A stretch of 64,000 nucleotides of DNA from Oceanicaulis sp052055585 (GCF_052055585.1 NZ_CP170485.1:2108001-2172000), one strand, 5' to 3'. Positions 49,430-58,114 are shown, counted from the first letter of the stretch. The notes: a model not told the origin generated them from the sequence alone. Program-made: numbers and translations.

Positions 49430-50794
49430 ATGAAGTCCATCAATCCCTATACCGGCGAAACCGTCTTTGAAGCGGAAACCCATGGGCAGGCCGCCATTGA
49501 AGCGGCGATGACCCGCGCAGTGAGTGCAGTGAAAAAGCTCAAGGCCATGGGGATGGACGCAAGGCTCGATGCCCTGCGCAAGGCAGGCGATGTGCTCGAT
49601 GACCAACGCGATGAAATCGCCGAGTTGATGACCCGGGAAATGGGCAAGCCGATCAAGCAGGCCCGCGCCGAGGTGGAGAAATGCGCCTGGCTCTGCCGCT
49701 ATTATGCGGATGAAGCGCCGGACATGCTCAAACCCACGCCCATCACTGCGCCCGAAAAAGGCGAGTGCAGCCTCTATCATTTGCCCATCGGGCCGGTCTT
49801 CGCCGTGATGCCGTGGAACTTCCCGTTCTGGCAAGTCTTCCGCTTTGCGGCGCCCAATCTTGTCGTGGGCAATCCCGGCATCCTCAAGCATGCCTCCGCC
49901 GTGCCGGGCAGCGCGCTCAAGATCGCCGAAGTTCTGGACAAGGCCGGCTTCCCCGAGGGCGCCTTTCAGACGTTGCTGATCGGGTCGGACAAGACCGAAA
50001 GCATCATCACTGATGACCGCATTCGCGGCGTCACCCTGACAGGGTCTGAAGGCGCAGGCTCCGCCGTGGCTTCGCTCGCAGGCAAGGCGATCAAGCCCTC
50101 CGTCATGGAGCTGGGCGGCTCGGACGCCTTCATCGTCATGCCCAGCGCAGATATCAACAAGGCCGTGGAAACCGCCGTCACCGCCCGCACCCAGAACAAT
50201 GGCCAATCCTGCATCGCGGCCAAGCGCTTCATCATCCACAGGGAAGTCTATGACGCCTTCACCGCCAAATTCGTGCAATCGATGAAGGAGTTGCGCGTCG
50301 GCGACCCGATGGATGAGAGCACCGATATCGGCCCGCTTTCCAGCAAGGAAGCCGCCGACGAGGTCTATGAGCTGGTGGAAGAGACCATCAAGGGCGGCGC
50401 TACCGTTCTGTTCGAGCCCGAGCGCAAGGATCACGCCTTCCTGACGCCGGGGGTCCTCGCCGACATCCCACGCGGCACGCCGGGCCATGACTCTGAAATC
50501 TTCGCCCCCGTCGCCCTGATGTTCAAAGCCGAAGACCTCGACCACGCAATCGCCATTGCCAACAACCATCCCTACGGCCTTGGCTCGTCGTTCTGGTCGA
50601 AAGACAAAAATGAGATCGAGACCGCGTGCACCGACCTTGAGGCTGGCTCCACCTATGTGAACCAGATGGTGGCGTCTGATCCGCGCCTGCCCTTCGGCGG
50701 GGTGAAGAAATCGGGCTATGGCCGAGAGCTGGCGCGCGAAGGCCTGCTTGCCTTCACCAACCCCAAGACCATCGCCATCACCGGGCTGGACTAG
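49430..50794 (+). CDS. NAD(P)-dependent aldehyde dehydrogenase, succinate-semialdehyde type
   Basis: A 454-residue ALDH. VMPWNFPFWQVFR is the conserved cofactor region, MELGGSDAFIVMP carries the catalytic Glu (about residue 226) and NNGQSCIAAKRF the catalytic Cys (about 260). LPFGGVKKSGYGRELAREG is the C-terminal motif. The short length and SINPYTGETVFE start match the Sad/GabD-like group, so succinate semialdehyde is the most likely substrate. Divergent from rsmE. Confidence 0.9.
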   Translation: MKSINPYTGETVFEAETHGQAAIEAAMTRAVSAVKKLKAMGMDARLDALRKAGDVLDDQRDEIAELMTREMGKPIKQARAEVEKCAWLCRYYADEAPDMLKPTPITAPEKGECSLYHLPIGPVFAVMPWNFPFWQVFRFAAPNLVVGNPGILKHASAVPGSALKIAEVLDKAGFPEGAFQTLLIGSDKTESIITDDRIRGVTLTGSEGAGSAVASLAGKAIKPSVMELGGSDAFIVMPSADINKAVETAVTARTQNNGQSCIAAKRFIIHREVYDAFTAKFVQSMKELRVGDPMDESTDIGPLSSKEAADEVYELVEETIKGGATVLFEPERKDHAFLTPGVLADIPRGTPGHDSEIFAPVALMFKAEDLDHAIAIANNHPYGLGSSFWSKDKNEIETACTDLEAGSTYVNQMVASDPRLPFGGVKKSGYGRELAREGLLAFTNPKTIAITGLD

Positions 50795-50881
50795 GCCCGA
50801 ACACGGGGCGGGTGGAATTTCCACCCGCCCCGCGACGTTCATCCTCTTTCAGTCCGGCGCGCGGCGCGCTATCGATGCGCC

Positions 50882-51808
50882 ATGACTATCGCCCCTGATC
50901 GCCGCGTCGCTGACTCCGTGCCCATAAGCTGGGTGGATCGCGCGCCCTCCTCCCTCCGCCCCTATCTGCGGCTGGCGCGCTATGACCGGCCCGTGGGGTT
51001 CTGGCTCTTGGCGATTCCGTGCTGGCAGGGACTGGCGCTCGCCAGTGTCAGCACCGGGCTCGACTGGCTCGATCTGTACTGGGCGATCCTGTTTGGCGTT
51101 GGCGCGATTGCGATGCGCGGGGCGGGCTGCACCTATAACGACATTGTCGACCGCGATATCGACGCCCAGGTCGCCCGCACCGCCGACCGGCCTTTGGCCG
51201 CAGGCACGGTGAGCCTGAAACAGGCCTGGGCGTTTCTGGTCGCGCAATGCCTGGTCGGGCTTCTGGTGCTGGTCCAGCTGCCCTGGCCCGCGATTCTGAC
51301 GGGGCTTGGCGCGCTGGTGCTGGTGGCGGGCTATCCCTTCATGAAGCGCATCACCTGGTGGCCGCAAGCCTGGCTGGGCCTGACCTTCAACTGGGGTGTT
51401 CCGGTGGCGGGCGCGGCGGCCCTGGGTACGCCCTTCGCGCCTGAAATCATTCTGCTTTATGTCGCGAACCTGTTCTGGACGCTGGGCTATGACACCATCT
51501 ACGCCTGTCAGGACATGGAGGATGACGCCATGGTGGGGGTCAAATCCTCCGCCCGCGCGCTTGGCGGTAATATCCCCCTCGGCGTTCTGGCCTTCTATCT
51601 CGTCTGCGCAGCGCTCGCGGCGCTGGCCGGGGTCTTCGCGGGGGCCGGTCTGATGTTCGCGCCCGCCTTTGCGGTCTTCGCGGCGCATCTGCTGCTGCAA
51701 GCACGCAAGCTCGACCCGTCAGATGGCCGTGAATGCCTGCGCCGGTTCAAGGCGAACCAGATCACGGGCCTCCTTCTGACCGGCGCCTTCCTTCTGGGCG
51801 CGATCTAG
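50882..51808 (+). CDS. ubiA: 4-hydroxybenzoate polyprenyltransferase
   Basis: Attaches the polyprenyl tail in ubiquinone synthesis. The 308-residue membrane protein has the two Asp-rich motifs: NDIVDRDIDAQVARTADRP (NDxxDxxxD) and DTIYACQDMEDDAMVG. It has eight or more membrane helices. ARYDRPVGFWLLAIPCWQGL is the usual N-terminus. The window also encodes UbiD, which acts later on the same ring, and ETF-QO, which uses the product. Confidence 0.95.
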   Translation: MTIAPDRRVADSVPISWVDRAPSSLRPYLRLARYDRPVGFWLLAIPCWQGLALASVSTGLDWLDLYWAILFGVGAIAMRGAGCTYNDIVDRDIDAQVARTADRPLAAGTVSLKQAWAFLVAQCLVGLLVLVQLPWPAILTGLGALVLVAGYPFMKRITWWPQAWLGLTFNWGVPVAGAAALGTPFAPEIILLYVANLFWTLGYDTIYACQDMEDDAMVGVKSSARALGGNIPLGVLAFYLVCAALAALAGVFAGAGLMFAPAFAVFAAHLLLQARKLDPSDGRECLRRFKANQITGLLLTGAFLLGAI

Positions 51809-51893
51809 GCTCACTCGCCTCTCACCGTCATGTGACTGGCCAAAAGGCCCGCGCGCCATAACTCTTGGGGTAACGCCAAGAGGAGGCCCCACC

Positions 51894-52433
51894 ATGACTG
51901 CGCTCAGCCGCCGCCTGTTTCTCGCCACCGGCCTTGCCGCCTTTGCGAGCCCGGCTCTCGGGCAAAGCGATATTGAAGGTCTGGAGGTCGAGCTGTTCGA
52001 CCATCCCGGCATCACCCCCTGGGGCGCCGAGGATGTGGACTTCATGAGCCTGACACGTGAGCAATGGCATGAGCGGCTCAATGACGAGCAATTCCGTGTC
52101 CTGCGTCAGGAAGGCACCGAGCGCGCGGGCACGAGCCCGCTCAACCGCGAACATCGCGACGGGATTTTCGTCTGCGCAGGCTGCGCCTTGCCGCTGTTCT
52201 CATCTGAAGCCAAATATGAAAGCGGCACCGGCTGGCCGAGCTTCTGGAGCCCGATCCGCGGCGCCGTGGCCACCAAGCCTGATTACCGTATCTGGACGCC
52301 GCGCACCGAATATCATTGCGCCCGCTGCGAAGGCCATCAGGGCCATGTGTTTGAGGACGGGCCGCGTCCCACTCGCCAACGCTGGTGCAATAACGGCATC
52401 GCCCTGACCTTTATTCCCCGCGCGGAAGCGTAG
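51894..52433 (+). CDS. msrB: Peptide-methionine (R)-S-oxide reductase with Tat-like signal
   Basis: Reduces methionine-R-sulfoxide in proteins. The 179-residue protein begins MTALSRRLFLATGLAAFASP, a twin-arginine-type signal peptide (SRRLFL). The zinc sites are CAGCALPLF and CARCEGHQGHVFEDG. The catalytic cysteine is in RWCNNGIALTF, aligned with RYCVNSASL of other MsrB proteins. The conserved EAKYESGTGWPSFW is intact. Export suggests repair of periplasmic proteins; no MsrA is nearby. Confidence 0.93.
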   Translation: MTALSRRLFLATGLAAFASPALGQSDIEGLEVELFDHPGITPWGAEDVDFMSLTREQWHERLNDEQFRVLRQEGTERAGTSPLNREHRDGIFVCAGCALPLFSSEAKYESGTGWPSFWSPIRGAVATKPDYRIWTPRTEYHCARCEGHQGHVFEDGPRPTRQRWCNNGIALTFIPRAEA

Positions 52434-52445
52434 TATCGGGGCGGC

Positions 52446-53123
52446 ATGACCGCCCTGACGCCCGACATCGTCCTCAAGGACCACACCCGCATCGGCTCTG
52501 CCCCGCTGACGCCGGAACTGCGCTTTCATCTCGCCGATCCGCAGAGCGATCTGTGGCGGCAGGAGGAAGAGGCGCTGATCGCGCAGGGCCTGCCCTCTCC
52601 CTTCTGGGCCTTCGCCTGGGGCGGCGGGCAGGCGCTGGCGCGGCTGGTGCTCGATCAGCCGGAGCTGGTGAAGGACAAGCGCGTGCTGGATTTCGCCTGC
52701 GGGTGCGGCGTGGCGGGCATTGCCGCAGCGAAAGCGGGCGCAGACCTTGTGACCGGGACCGAGATTGACGCCTTCGCCGTTCACGCCGCCCGCGCGAACG
52801 CCCGCCTCAATGATGCTGACATGCAGGTGCTGCACGCTGATCTGGTCGGCTGTGATGATGGCTGGGACGTGGTGCTGGCGGGCGATGTCTTCTACGAGAC
52901 CGAAGCGGGCGCCGCGATCACCCACTGGCTCGAAAGCCTTCATGACCGCGGCGCGCTGGTGCTGATCGGCGATCCGGGCCGCGCCTATCTGCCCAAGGAC
53001 AAACTCGGCATCGCCGCCCGGTTCAACGCGCCCCGGGCCGGCGATCTTGAAGATCAGGATGTGGGCGCGGCGCGGGTCTGGCGTTTCAGCGCCGAGCCCC
53101 GCGGTCTGCCCGAGATGGACTAG
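52446..53123 (+). CDS. Class I methyltransferase, ETF-beta lysine methyltransferase type
   Basis: A 225-residue SAM-dependent methyltransferase. The glycine-rich motif is VLDFACGCGVAGIAAAKAGA (near residue 79), and DVVLAGDVFYE is the acidic motif IV. The N-terminal PSPFWAFAWGGGQALAR and the overall layout are those of the ETFBKMT/METTL20 group, which in alphaproteobacteria modifies the ETF beta subunit. It begins 12 bases after msrB and its end overlaps the convergent SDR gene by 4 bases. The substrate is inferred. Confidence 0.8.
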   Translation: MTALTPDIVLKDHTRIGSAPLTPELRFHLADPQSDLWRQEEEALIAQGLPSPFWAFAWGGGQALARLVLDQPELVKDKRVLDFACGCGVAGIAAAKAGADLVTGTEIDAFAVHAARANARLNDADMQVLHADLVGCDDGWDVVLAGDVFYETEAGAAITHWLESLHDRGALVLIGDPGRAYLPKDKLGIAARFNAPRAGDLEDQDVGAARVWRFSAEPRGLPEMD

Positions 53124-53905
53124 CGCAGATTGGCGTAGCCGCCATCGAGCGCAATGATCTGCCCGGTCACATAGTCCGACGCGGCTGACGCCAGAAACGC
53201 TGACAGACCGATCATGTCATCCGGCGTGCCGATCCGGCCGAGCGGAATATTCGCCGCAACCGCATCCCGACCTTCCTGCTGGCTCAGCATAAAGGCGGTC
53301 ATCTTACTCTCGAACGGGCCCGGCGCGATGGCGTTCACGGTGATCTTGTCGCGCGCCAGACGCCGCGCCATCACCTTGGTCAGATGGTGCACCGCCGCCT
53401 TGCTGGCCGGATAGGCGTAGCTGTCCTCCATCATCGGAACGCTGAGACCTTCAATGGAGCCGATATTGATGATGCGGCCCCGGCCCGACGCCTTGGCGCC
53501 AGCCTGCAACCGAGGCAGCAGCTTCTGGGTCAGGAAGAAGATGGATTTGACATTCAGATCCATCACCCGGTCCCAGCCATCCTCGGGAAAATCTTCCAGC
53601 GCGGCGCCCCAGGTGGCCCCGGCGTTGTTCACCAGAATGTCGATGGCGCCGGTCTGGTCCGCCAGCCAGTCCGCAAAGGCCTGAGCGCCTTCATTCGTGG
53701 ACAGGTCGGACGGCAGGGCATGAACCTCGCCATGCTCGGACAGGCGCTCCTGCGCCGCCTTCACCGCATCGGGCTTGCGCGAGGTGATGAAGACCCGCGC
53801 GCCTTGCTTGAGCAGGCCCGTCGCGATCATCTCGCCAATGCCGCGCGTACCGCCGGTGACAACGGCGGTCTTGCCGGTGAGGTCGAAAAGTTTGGAAACA
53901 GACAT
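53120..53905 (-). CDS. SDR-family oxidoreductase
   Basis: A 261-residue short-chain dehydrogenase from ATG 53905. The cofactor motif TGGTRGIGEMIATGLL is at the N-terminus, NNAGATWG follows, and the catalytic triad is Ser (NIGSIEGLS) with YPASKAAVHHL (YxxxK). The longer frame to 54025 would run into the divergent regulator region and lacks homology. Substrate unknown. Its divergent neighbour is a MarR-type regulator, a common arrangement for a regulator and its target. Confidence 0.93.
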   Translation of the reverse strand: MSVSKLFDLTGKTAVVTGGTRGIGEMIATGLLKQGARVFITSRKPDAVKAAQERLSEHGEVHALPSDLSTNEGAQAFADWLADQTGAIDILVNNAGATWGAALEDFPEDGWDRVMDLNVKSIFFLTQKLLPRLQAGAKASGRGRIINIGSIEGLSVPMMEDSYAYPASKAAVHHLTKVMARRLARDKITVNAIAPGPFESKMTAFMLSQQEGRDAVAANIPLGRIGTPDDMIGLSAFLASAASDYVTGQIIALDGGYANLR

Positions 53906-53923
53906 GATGCTCGCCTCGCTTTT

Positions 53924-53939
53924 GAATAAGCGCTTAAGC
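53924..53939. promoter_or_regulatory. Possible operator in the SDR/MarR divergent region
   Basis: AAGCGCTT (53928-53935) and GCTTAAGC (53932-53939) are overlapping palindromes 23-34 bases upstream of the SDR start. It is a candidate binding site for the divergent MarR protein; the rest of the 126-base gap shows nothing else. Confidence 0.35.
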
Positions 53940-54031
53940 AACCAGCAAACAGGCGCTCTGGAAAGGGGCGGCGTGAAGAAATCGCACAGCGGGACAGCGC
54001 ACCGCCCGCCCTTGATGTCTTTCACACACGA

Positions 54032-54499
54032 ATGAATCGCGGCAGCTTTCCCCCCATGGCACGCGTTCGCGCCGTTGACCGGCGACTGTTTTTATTGATC
54101 GAAATCGCGGCCCGGCGCTTGAGCCGGGAAGCAGATGCGCGTCTGCGCGCTGAAGCCAATGTCACCGCCAGCCAGTCGGCCGTGCTGTTCCTGCTCTTGC
54201 GTCGGGGCGAGCGCCGTCTGGGCTCGATCGGCGAGGTGCTGGCGCTTGGTGCGCCAGCCGTTACAGGACTGATCAACCGGATGGAGACGGCGGGTCTGGT
54301 GATCAAGCGCAAGGATTCAAGCGACAAGCGCGGCGCGCTCGTGGACCTGACCGAAGCCGGGCGGCGCGCCGCCGAGCGCGCGGATCAGGTCTTGCGCGGC
54401 TTCAATGCAGAGCTCGATGAAAAGCTGGGCGAGACCGACGCCGCCATCGTCTATGACGCCCTGACCCGTCTGGCGACGGACACGGACCCGACCTCCTGA
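54032..54499 (+). CDS. MarR-family transcriptional regulator
   Basis: A 155-residue winged-helix regulator. RLREANVTASQSAVLFLLL-like helices lead into the recognition part GSIGEVLALGAPAVTGLINR, followed by the wing RKDSSDKRGALVDLTEAGR, which is the MarR signature. N- and C-terminal helices form the dimer interface. ATG 54032; ATG 54056 is an alternative. It probably controls the divergent SDR gene (inference). The start of the protein is MNRGSFPPMARVRAVDRRL. Confidence 0.9.
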   Translation: MNRGSFPPMARVRAVDRRLFLLIEIAARRLSREADARLRAEANVTASQSAVLFLLLRRGERRLGSIGEVLALGAPAVTGLINRMETAGLVIKRKDSSDKRGALVDLTEAGRRAAERADQVLRGFNAELDEKLGETDAAIVYDALTRLATDTDPTS

Positions 54500-54515
54500 T
54501 CAGGTTCCGCCCCCG

Positions 54516-55445
54516 TTACTTTCCCGTCGCTGACAGGGCCTGCGGCGCGTTATGCGACGTGGTCTCATAGGATCGGGTCAGAGAAACCGCACGCTTGGCG
54601 GCGAAGGTGACGGCATCCTTGGCGTCCCGCACCAGCTCCGGAGATTTGTCGGCATCCGAGCTGACAGCCAGCTCCAGTTTCTCCTGCGCCTCGGCCAGAG
54701 GCGTAAAGAAGGTCGTCTTCATCTGCTCAAGGAAACGGCTCTTGGACGCCAGCGTCTCGGTCTGGAACCTTAAGGCGTCCTCGGCGATCTGACGCGTTTC
54801 CTGCTCAGTCTGCATGGCTGCGACGGTCTTGTTCAGCAGCGGCCGGAAGATGAAGACGGCTTCACCGGCAAGAATGAGCAGGATCAGAGCCACCTGAAAA
54901 AGCTGGATACGGCTGATCCGGTTCAGTCCAAGCTCGGCATGCTCTTCGAACAAGGCGACAGCGTGATGCAGCTTCACAAACATTTCGCCCAGAGCGAGGT
55001 CTTCCATGCGCTGTCGTTGCTCGACTGACGCACCGCCCTCCAGCGAGCTGCGTGCAATCCCCACATACTCAGAGATCAGCGCCGTGATGCCGGCTTCAGG
55101 CTCGTTGAACAACACCATCAGCTCATCGCGCACATCCCCGGACGAAATCGCCTCAGCTTGCGCCTGAAGCCGGACGTTCGCGGTCTCCAACTCGTCCGCC
55201 GTAGCGCGTATCAGCGCGTTATTCTGCTCTTGCGCACGCTGGCCGCTCTGGGTCTCCACCAGAGCCAGCAGCCTCTGGCTCAGCATGCGTTGCTTGCCGC
55301 TGACATTGACGATTTCCGCCGTGCCGCGCTCATGGCTCACGGCATGCAGCGTCGCCAGGTGCGCGAAGACCGAAACGATAAAGATCAGCCCGATGGCGAT
55401 CCCATAGCTCACAAGATAGCGGCGTCTGAGCTGCGGCAGTGTCAT
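54516..55445 (-). CDS. Membrane sensor with PilJ-type N-terminal domain, no output domain
   Basis: A 309-residue protein: N-terminal membrane helix (YGIAIGLIFIVSVFAHLATL), a periplasmic four-helix region starting VNVSGKQRMLSQRLLALVET (hallmark of the type IV pili methyl-accepting chemotaxis transducer N-terminal domain), a second membrane helix (FQVALILLILAGEAVFIF), then a short coiled coil (ETLASKSRFLEQMKTTFF). It stops without a kinase, GGDEF or MCP signalling domain. FLEQMKTTFFTPLAEAQEKL resembles the start of a histidine-kinase dimerisation helix, so truncation of a kinase is possible. Confidence 0.82.
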   Translation of the reverse strand: MTLPQLRRRYLVSYGIAIGLIFIVSVFAHLATLHAVSHERGTAEIVNVSGKQRMLSQRLLALVETQSGQRAQEQNNALIRATADELETANVRLQAQAEAISSGDVRDELMVLFNEPEAGITALISEYVGIARSSLEGGASVEQRQRMEDLALGEMFVKLHHAVALFEEHAELGLNRISRIQLFQVALILLILAGEAVFIFRPLLNKTVAAMQTEQETRQIAEDALRFQTETLASKSRFLEQMKTTFFTPLAEAQEKLELAVSSDADKSPELVRDAKDAVTFAAKRAVSLTRSYETTSHNAPQALSATGK

Positions 55446-55616
55446 GGCCCCTCATCCGGTTCTGAATAACCCGAGTATCACTCCTCAGCCTCGGTCGTGT
55501 CGGCCTAAAATTGTGTGAAGCGCCCAGCCTGGCAGGATTTCCGACCAGTTCGCGATTGCTAGACGCTCACCCCATCTCTCCTTAACGTGCCGATACAGAC
55601 ACTGGGGGAGCAGGTC

Positions 55617-56678
55617 ATGATGCGAATTGTTCTGAGCGTAATCGGTATCGTTCTGGCGCTGACGCTGGTGCGGATCGGATATGTGGTCACCCGCGCCAGC
55701 GGGACGTTGAGCCATCCTGAGTACACCGACAACGCCGCCTGCACGCCGGTCGAGATCGCGCCGGGGACCGAAGACGTTACCTTTGACCCGGTCTCGGGTC
55801 TGGCCTTCGTCTCCGCCGCCGAGCGACGCTCGGGTGAAATGCATCCGCGCAATGGCATTTACGCCTTTGACCCTCAGAACCCTGACAGCGTGCGTCTGGT
55901 CTCCATCGACGCACCGGCCGACTTCCGCCCCCATGGCATCAGCCTGTGGCGCGGCGAGGATGACGCCGGACAATCCATCGGTCGCCTCTTCGTCATCAGC
56001 CATCCCTATACGGGCCATCAGGTGCTGATCTATGACGTGGCTGACGATGGCGCGCTGTCGCATCTGGAAACGGTCAGTCATGACGCCCTGCGCTCGCCGA
56101 ACGATATTGTCGGCGTCGGGCCAACCCAGTTCTACGCCAGCAATGACGTCTATTTCGGCGACACGCCCATGGGGTATCTGGAGGCGTTTCTCGGCCTGCC
56201 GCTGGGATCCATCAGCTATTATGACGGCCAGGACGGCCGCATTGCGGCTGACGGTTTCGCCTACGCCAATGGCGTCAATGTCAGCGCTGACGGGTCCGAG
56301 CTTTATGGCGCTGGCTTTATCGGCCGCACGCTGCACGTCTTTGACAGGGACCCGGCGACCGGCGATCTGACCCGCACCGCCCGCCACCCCGTCCCGCTCG
56401 GGCTTGATAATATCGAGGTCGGTTCAGACGGCGCGCTCTATATCGCGGGCAATGTGAATGTCTTTGACTTCCTGGCGCATCAGAAAGACCCGACGTCGCA
56501 CGCCCCGTCCCAAGCTGTCAGAGTTGATCCGGCGACGGGCGACTGGACGACCGTGTTCGCCGATTCCGGCGAAGCGATTGATTCAACCTCCGTGGCGACC
56601 CGCGTCGGAGACCAGCTTCTGCTGGGTGCGGTGTTTGATTCCCACGTCCTGGTCTGCCCCTATTCTGCAGCCCCATAG
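55617..56678 (+). CDS. Paraoxonase/arylesterase-like lactonase
   Basis: A 353-residue six-bladed beta-propeller protein with an N-terminal membrane anchor or signal (MMRIVLSVIGIVLALTLVRI). RSPNDIVGVGPTQFYASNDV (the Asn-Asp calcium pair), FAYANGVNVSADGSELYGAG and GLDNIEVGSDGALY match the calcium-binding and active-site stretches of animal paraoxonases (PON). The two Cys (NAACTP, VLVCPYS) could form the PON-type disulfide joining the chain ends. Lactones such as acyl-homoserine lactones are plausible substrates. Stand-alone gene, divergent from the PilJ-type sensor. Confidence 0.85.
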   Translation: MMRIVLSVIGIVLALTLVRIGYVVTRASGTLSHPEYTDNAACTPVEIAPGTEDVTFDPVSGLAFVSAAERRSGEMHPRNGIYAFDPQNPDSVRLVSIDAPADFRPHGISLWRGEDDAGQSIGRLFVISHPYTGHQVLIYDVADDGALSHLETVSHDALRSPNDIVGVGPTQFYASNDVYFGDTPMGYLEAFLGLPLGSISYYDGQDGRIAADGFAYANGVNVSADGSELYGAGFIGRTLHVFDRDPATGDLTRTARHPVPLGLDNIEVGSDGALYIAGNVNVFDFLAHQKDPTSHAPSQAVRVDPATGDWTTVFADSGEAIDSTSVATRVGDQLLLGAVFDSHVLVCPYSAAP

Positions 56679-56702
56679 ATTCTCTGCCCCAAGGACAGCG
56701 AA

Positions 56703-57479
56703 ATGACTGATCTGATTTCGGTGAGCGACGCGAACGGCGTGCGCACCCTGCGCTTCAACCGGCTGGACAAGAAGAACGCCATTACACGCGCCATGTACGC
56801 CGCGATGGCGGACGGGCTGGAAGAGGCCAATACGCGCGCCGATATCCGCGTCGTCATCCTTGCAGGCGGCGAAGGCTGCTTCTCGGCGGGCAATGACATG
56901 ATGGATTTCATGGAGGCGCCGCCCCATATCGGCGGCGGGGAAACCCCGGCGGTCGAACGCTTCATGATGGCGCTGATGGGCTGCGAGAAGCCCGTGATCG
57001 CCGCCGTGGACGGCCTGGCGGTGGGCATCGGCACGACGCTGCTGCTGCATTGCGACCTCGTCTACGCCACCAGCCGCGCCATGTTCACCACGCCCTTCGT
57101 CAATCTGGCGCTGGCGCCTGAATTCGGCTCCTCCCAGATCCTGCCGGGCATTGTGGGCCGAGCCGTTGCGAGCGAAATGCTGCTTCTGGGCGCCAAATGG
57201 GACGCCAAGAAAGCCGAGGCCAAGAACCTGATCAACGCCGTGCTGCCGCCGGACGGGTTTGACGCCGCCGTGCAGGAGATCGCCCAGCAGATCGCCCAGC
57301 TGGCCCCGGGGGCTGTGAAAACCGCCAAAATGCTGATCAACCTGCCGCCTGAAGACATCAAGGAGCGTATCGTGCGCGAGGGCGGCCTGTTCGCCGAGCA
57401 ATTACGCACCGAAGAGTTCAAGGAGGCGGCCACCGCCTTCATGGAGCGCCGCCCCGCGGACTTCTCCAAATTCGGCTAG
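56703..57479 (+). CDS. Enoyl-CoA hydratase/isomerase family protein
   Basis: A 258-residue crotonase-fold protein. The oxyanion hole is GGEGCFSAGNDMMDF and the second loop is AVDGLAVGIGTTLL. LALAPEFGSSQILPG has one Glu in the P-E-x-x-S context, as in Delta3-Delta2-enoyl-CoA isomerases, while the other Glu of hydratases appears absent. The FMERRPADFSKF end is also isomerase-like. ATG 56703; 24 bases follow the lactonase stop. It would act in fatty-acid or aromatic acyl-CoA breakdown, whose electrons go to ETF-QO. Confidence 0.88.
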   Translation: MTDLISVSDANGVRTLRFNRLDKKNAITRAMYAAMADGLEEANTRADIRVVILAGGEGCFSAGNDMMDFMEAPPHIGGGETPAVERFMMALMGCEKPVIAAVDGLAVGIGTTLLLHCDLVYATSRAMFTTPFVNLALAPEFGSSQILPGIVGRAVASEMLLLGAKWDAKKAEAKNLINAVLPPDGFDAAVQEIAQQIAQLAPGAVKTAKMLINLPPEDIKERIVREGGLFAEQLRTEEFKEAATAFMERRPADFSKFG

Positions 57480-57487
57480 AGACACAC

Positions 57488-57511
57488 GGGCTCCGGATCA
57501 TTCCGGGGCCC
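57488..57511 (+). terminator. Hairpin after the enoyl-CoA hydratase gene
   Basis: GGGCTCCGGA (57488-57497), loop TCAT, TCCGGGGCCC (57502-57511), a 10-bp stem with one G-T pair. No U-tract follows, so termination strength is uncertain. Confidence 0.5.
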
Positions 57512-57613
57512 GAACTCTATCAGGCGACAGGAAAACCATAGTTTCCATCACCGACAAAGACGCCGCCCCTGTCCGCCATTATGGTCATTTCATCAAAAGG
57601 ACAGGAGGCCGAC

Positions 57614-57919
57614 ATGGCTGATTTCACGATCACGGAAGAGCGTTCGGACAGCAAGGGCCGCTATGTGGCGCGCGGCGACGGCAAGCCGGATGCGGAAATG
57701 ACCTTCTCCATCGCCAACGCGCACATGATCATCATTGATCATACCGGCGTGCCGGACGCATGGCGGGGTCAGGGGGTGGGCAAGGCGCTGGTCCAACGCG
57801 CCGTCGAGGACGCCCGCGAACGCAAGGTCCAGATTGTCCCGCTTTGCCCCTTCGCCAAGGCGCAGATCGATAAAACGCCCGAGTGGCAGGACGTGCTCAA
57901 ACCGGCTTCAGAGCGTTAG
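57614..57919 (+). CDS. Small GNAT-fold acetyltransferase (NATD1/YjdJ type)
   Basis: A 101-residue protein of the small GCN5-related family. VPDAWRGQGVGKALVQRAVE carries the acetyl-CoA loop (RGQGVGKAL) and IVPLCPFAKAQIDKTPEWQ is the typical C-terminus of this group. ATG 57614 follows AGGAGG, which decides it over an earlier in-frame start. The substrate is unknown. Confidence 0.85.
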   Translation: MADFTITEERSDSKGRYVARGDGKPDAEMTFSIANAHMIIIDHTGVPDAWRGQGVGKALVQRAVEDARERKVQIVPLCPFAKAQIDKTPEWQDVLKPASER

Positions 57920-57930
57920 GACAAAGAAAA

Positions 57931-57956
57931 AAGGGCGGGCTTTGCAGCCCGCCCTT
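57931..57956. terminator. Strong hairpin with U-tract on the minus strand
   Basis: AAGGGCGGGCT (57931-57941), loop TTGC, AGCCCGCCCTT (57946-57956). A-rich bases precede it, so on the minus strand it is a good terminator, though no minus-strand gene leads into it; on the plus strand it may still stop transcription of the GNAT gene. Confidence 0.6.
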
Positions 57957-58114
57957 CGCCAGTTTTGCGCTCACAGGGGAGATTATGCTCTCACCCTAGC
58001 GAGCCCGCGTTTAAATTTGGTAAGTGAACTGCTTCAGCGAATGCATTTTACATAATCACTCTTGACCCGACCCGCGCCCGGGCGAACCCTCTCAGAAAAA
58101 TCGGGGAGGAAACC

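Noticed and set aside
49322..50842. 506-residue minus-strand frame
   Set aside because: Antisense to the aldehyde dehydrogenase gene, which has complete catalytic motifs.
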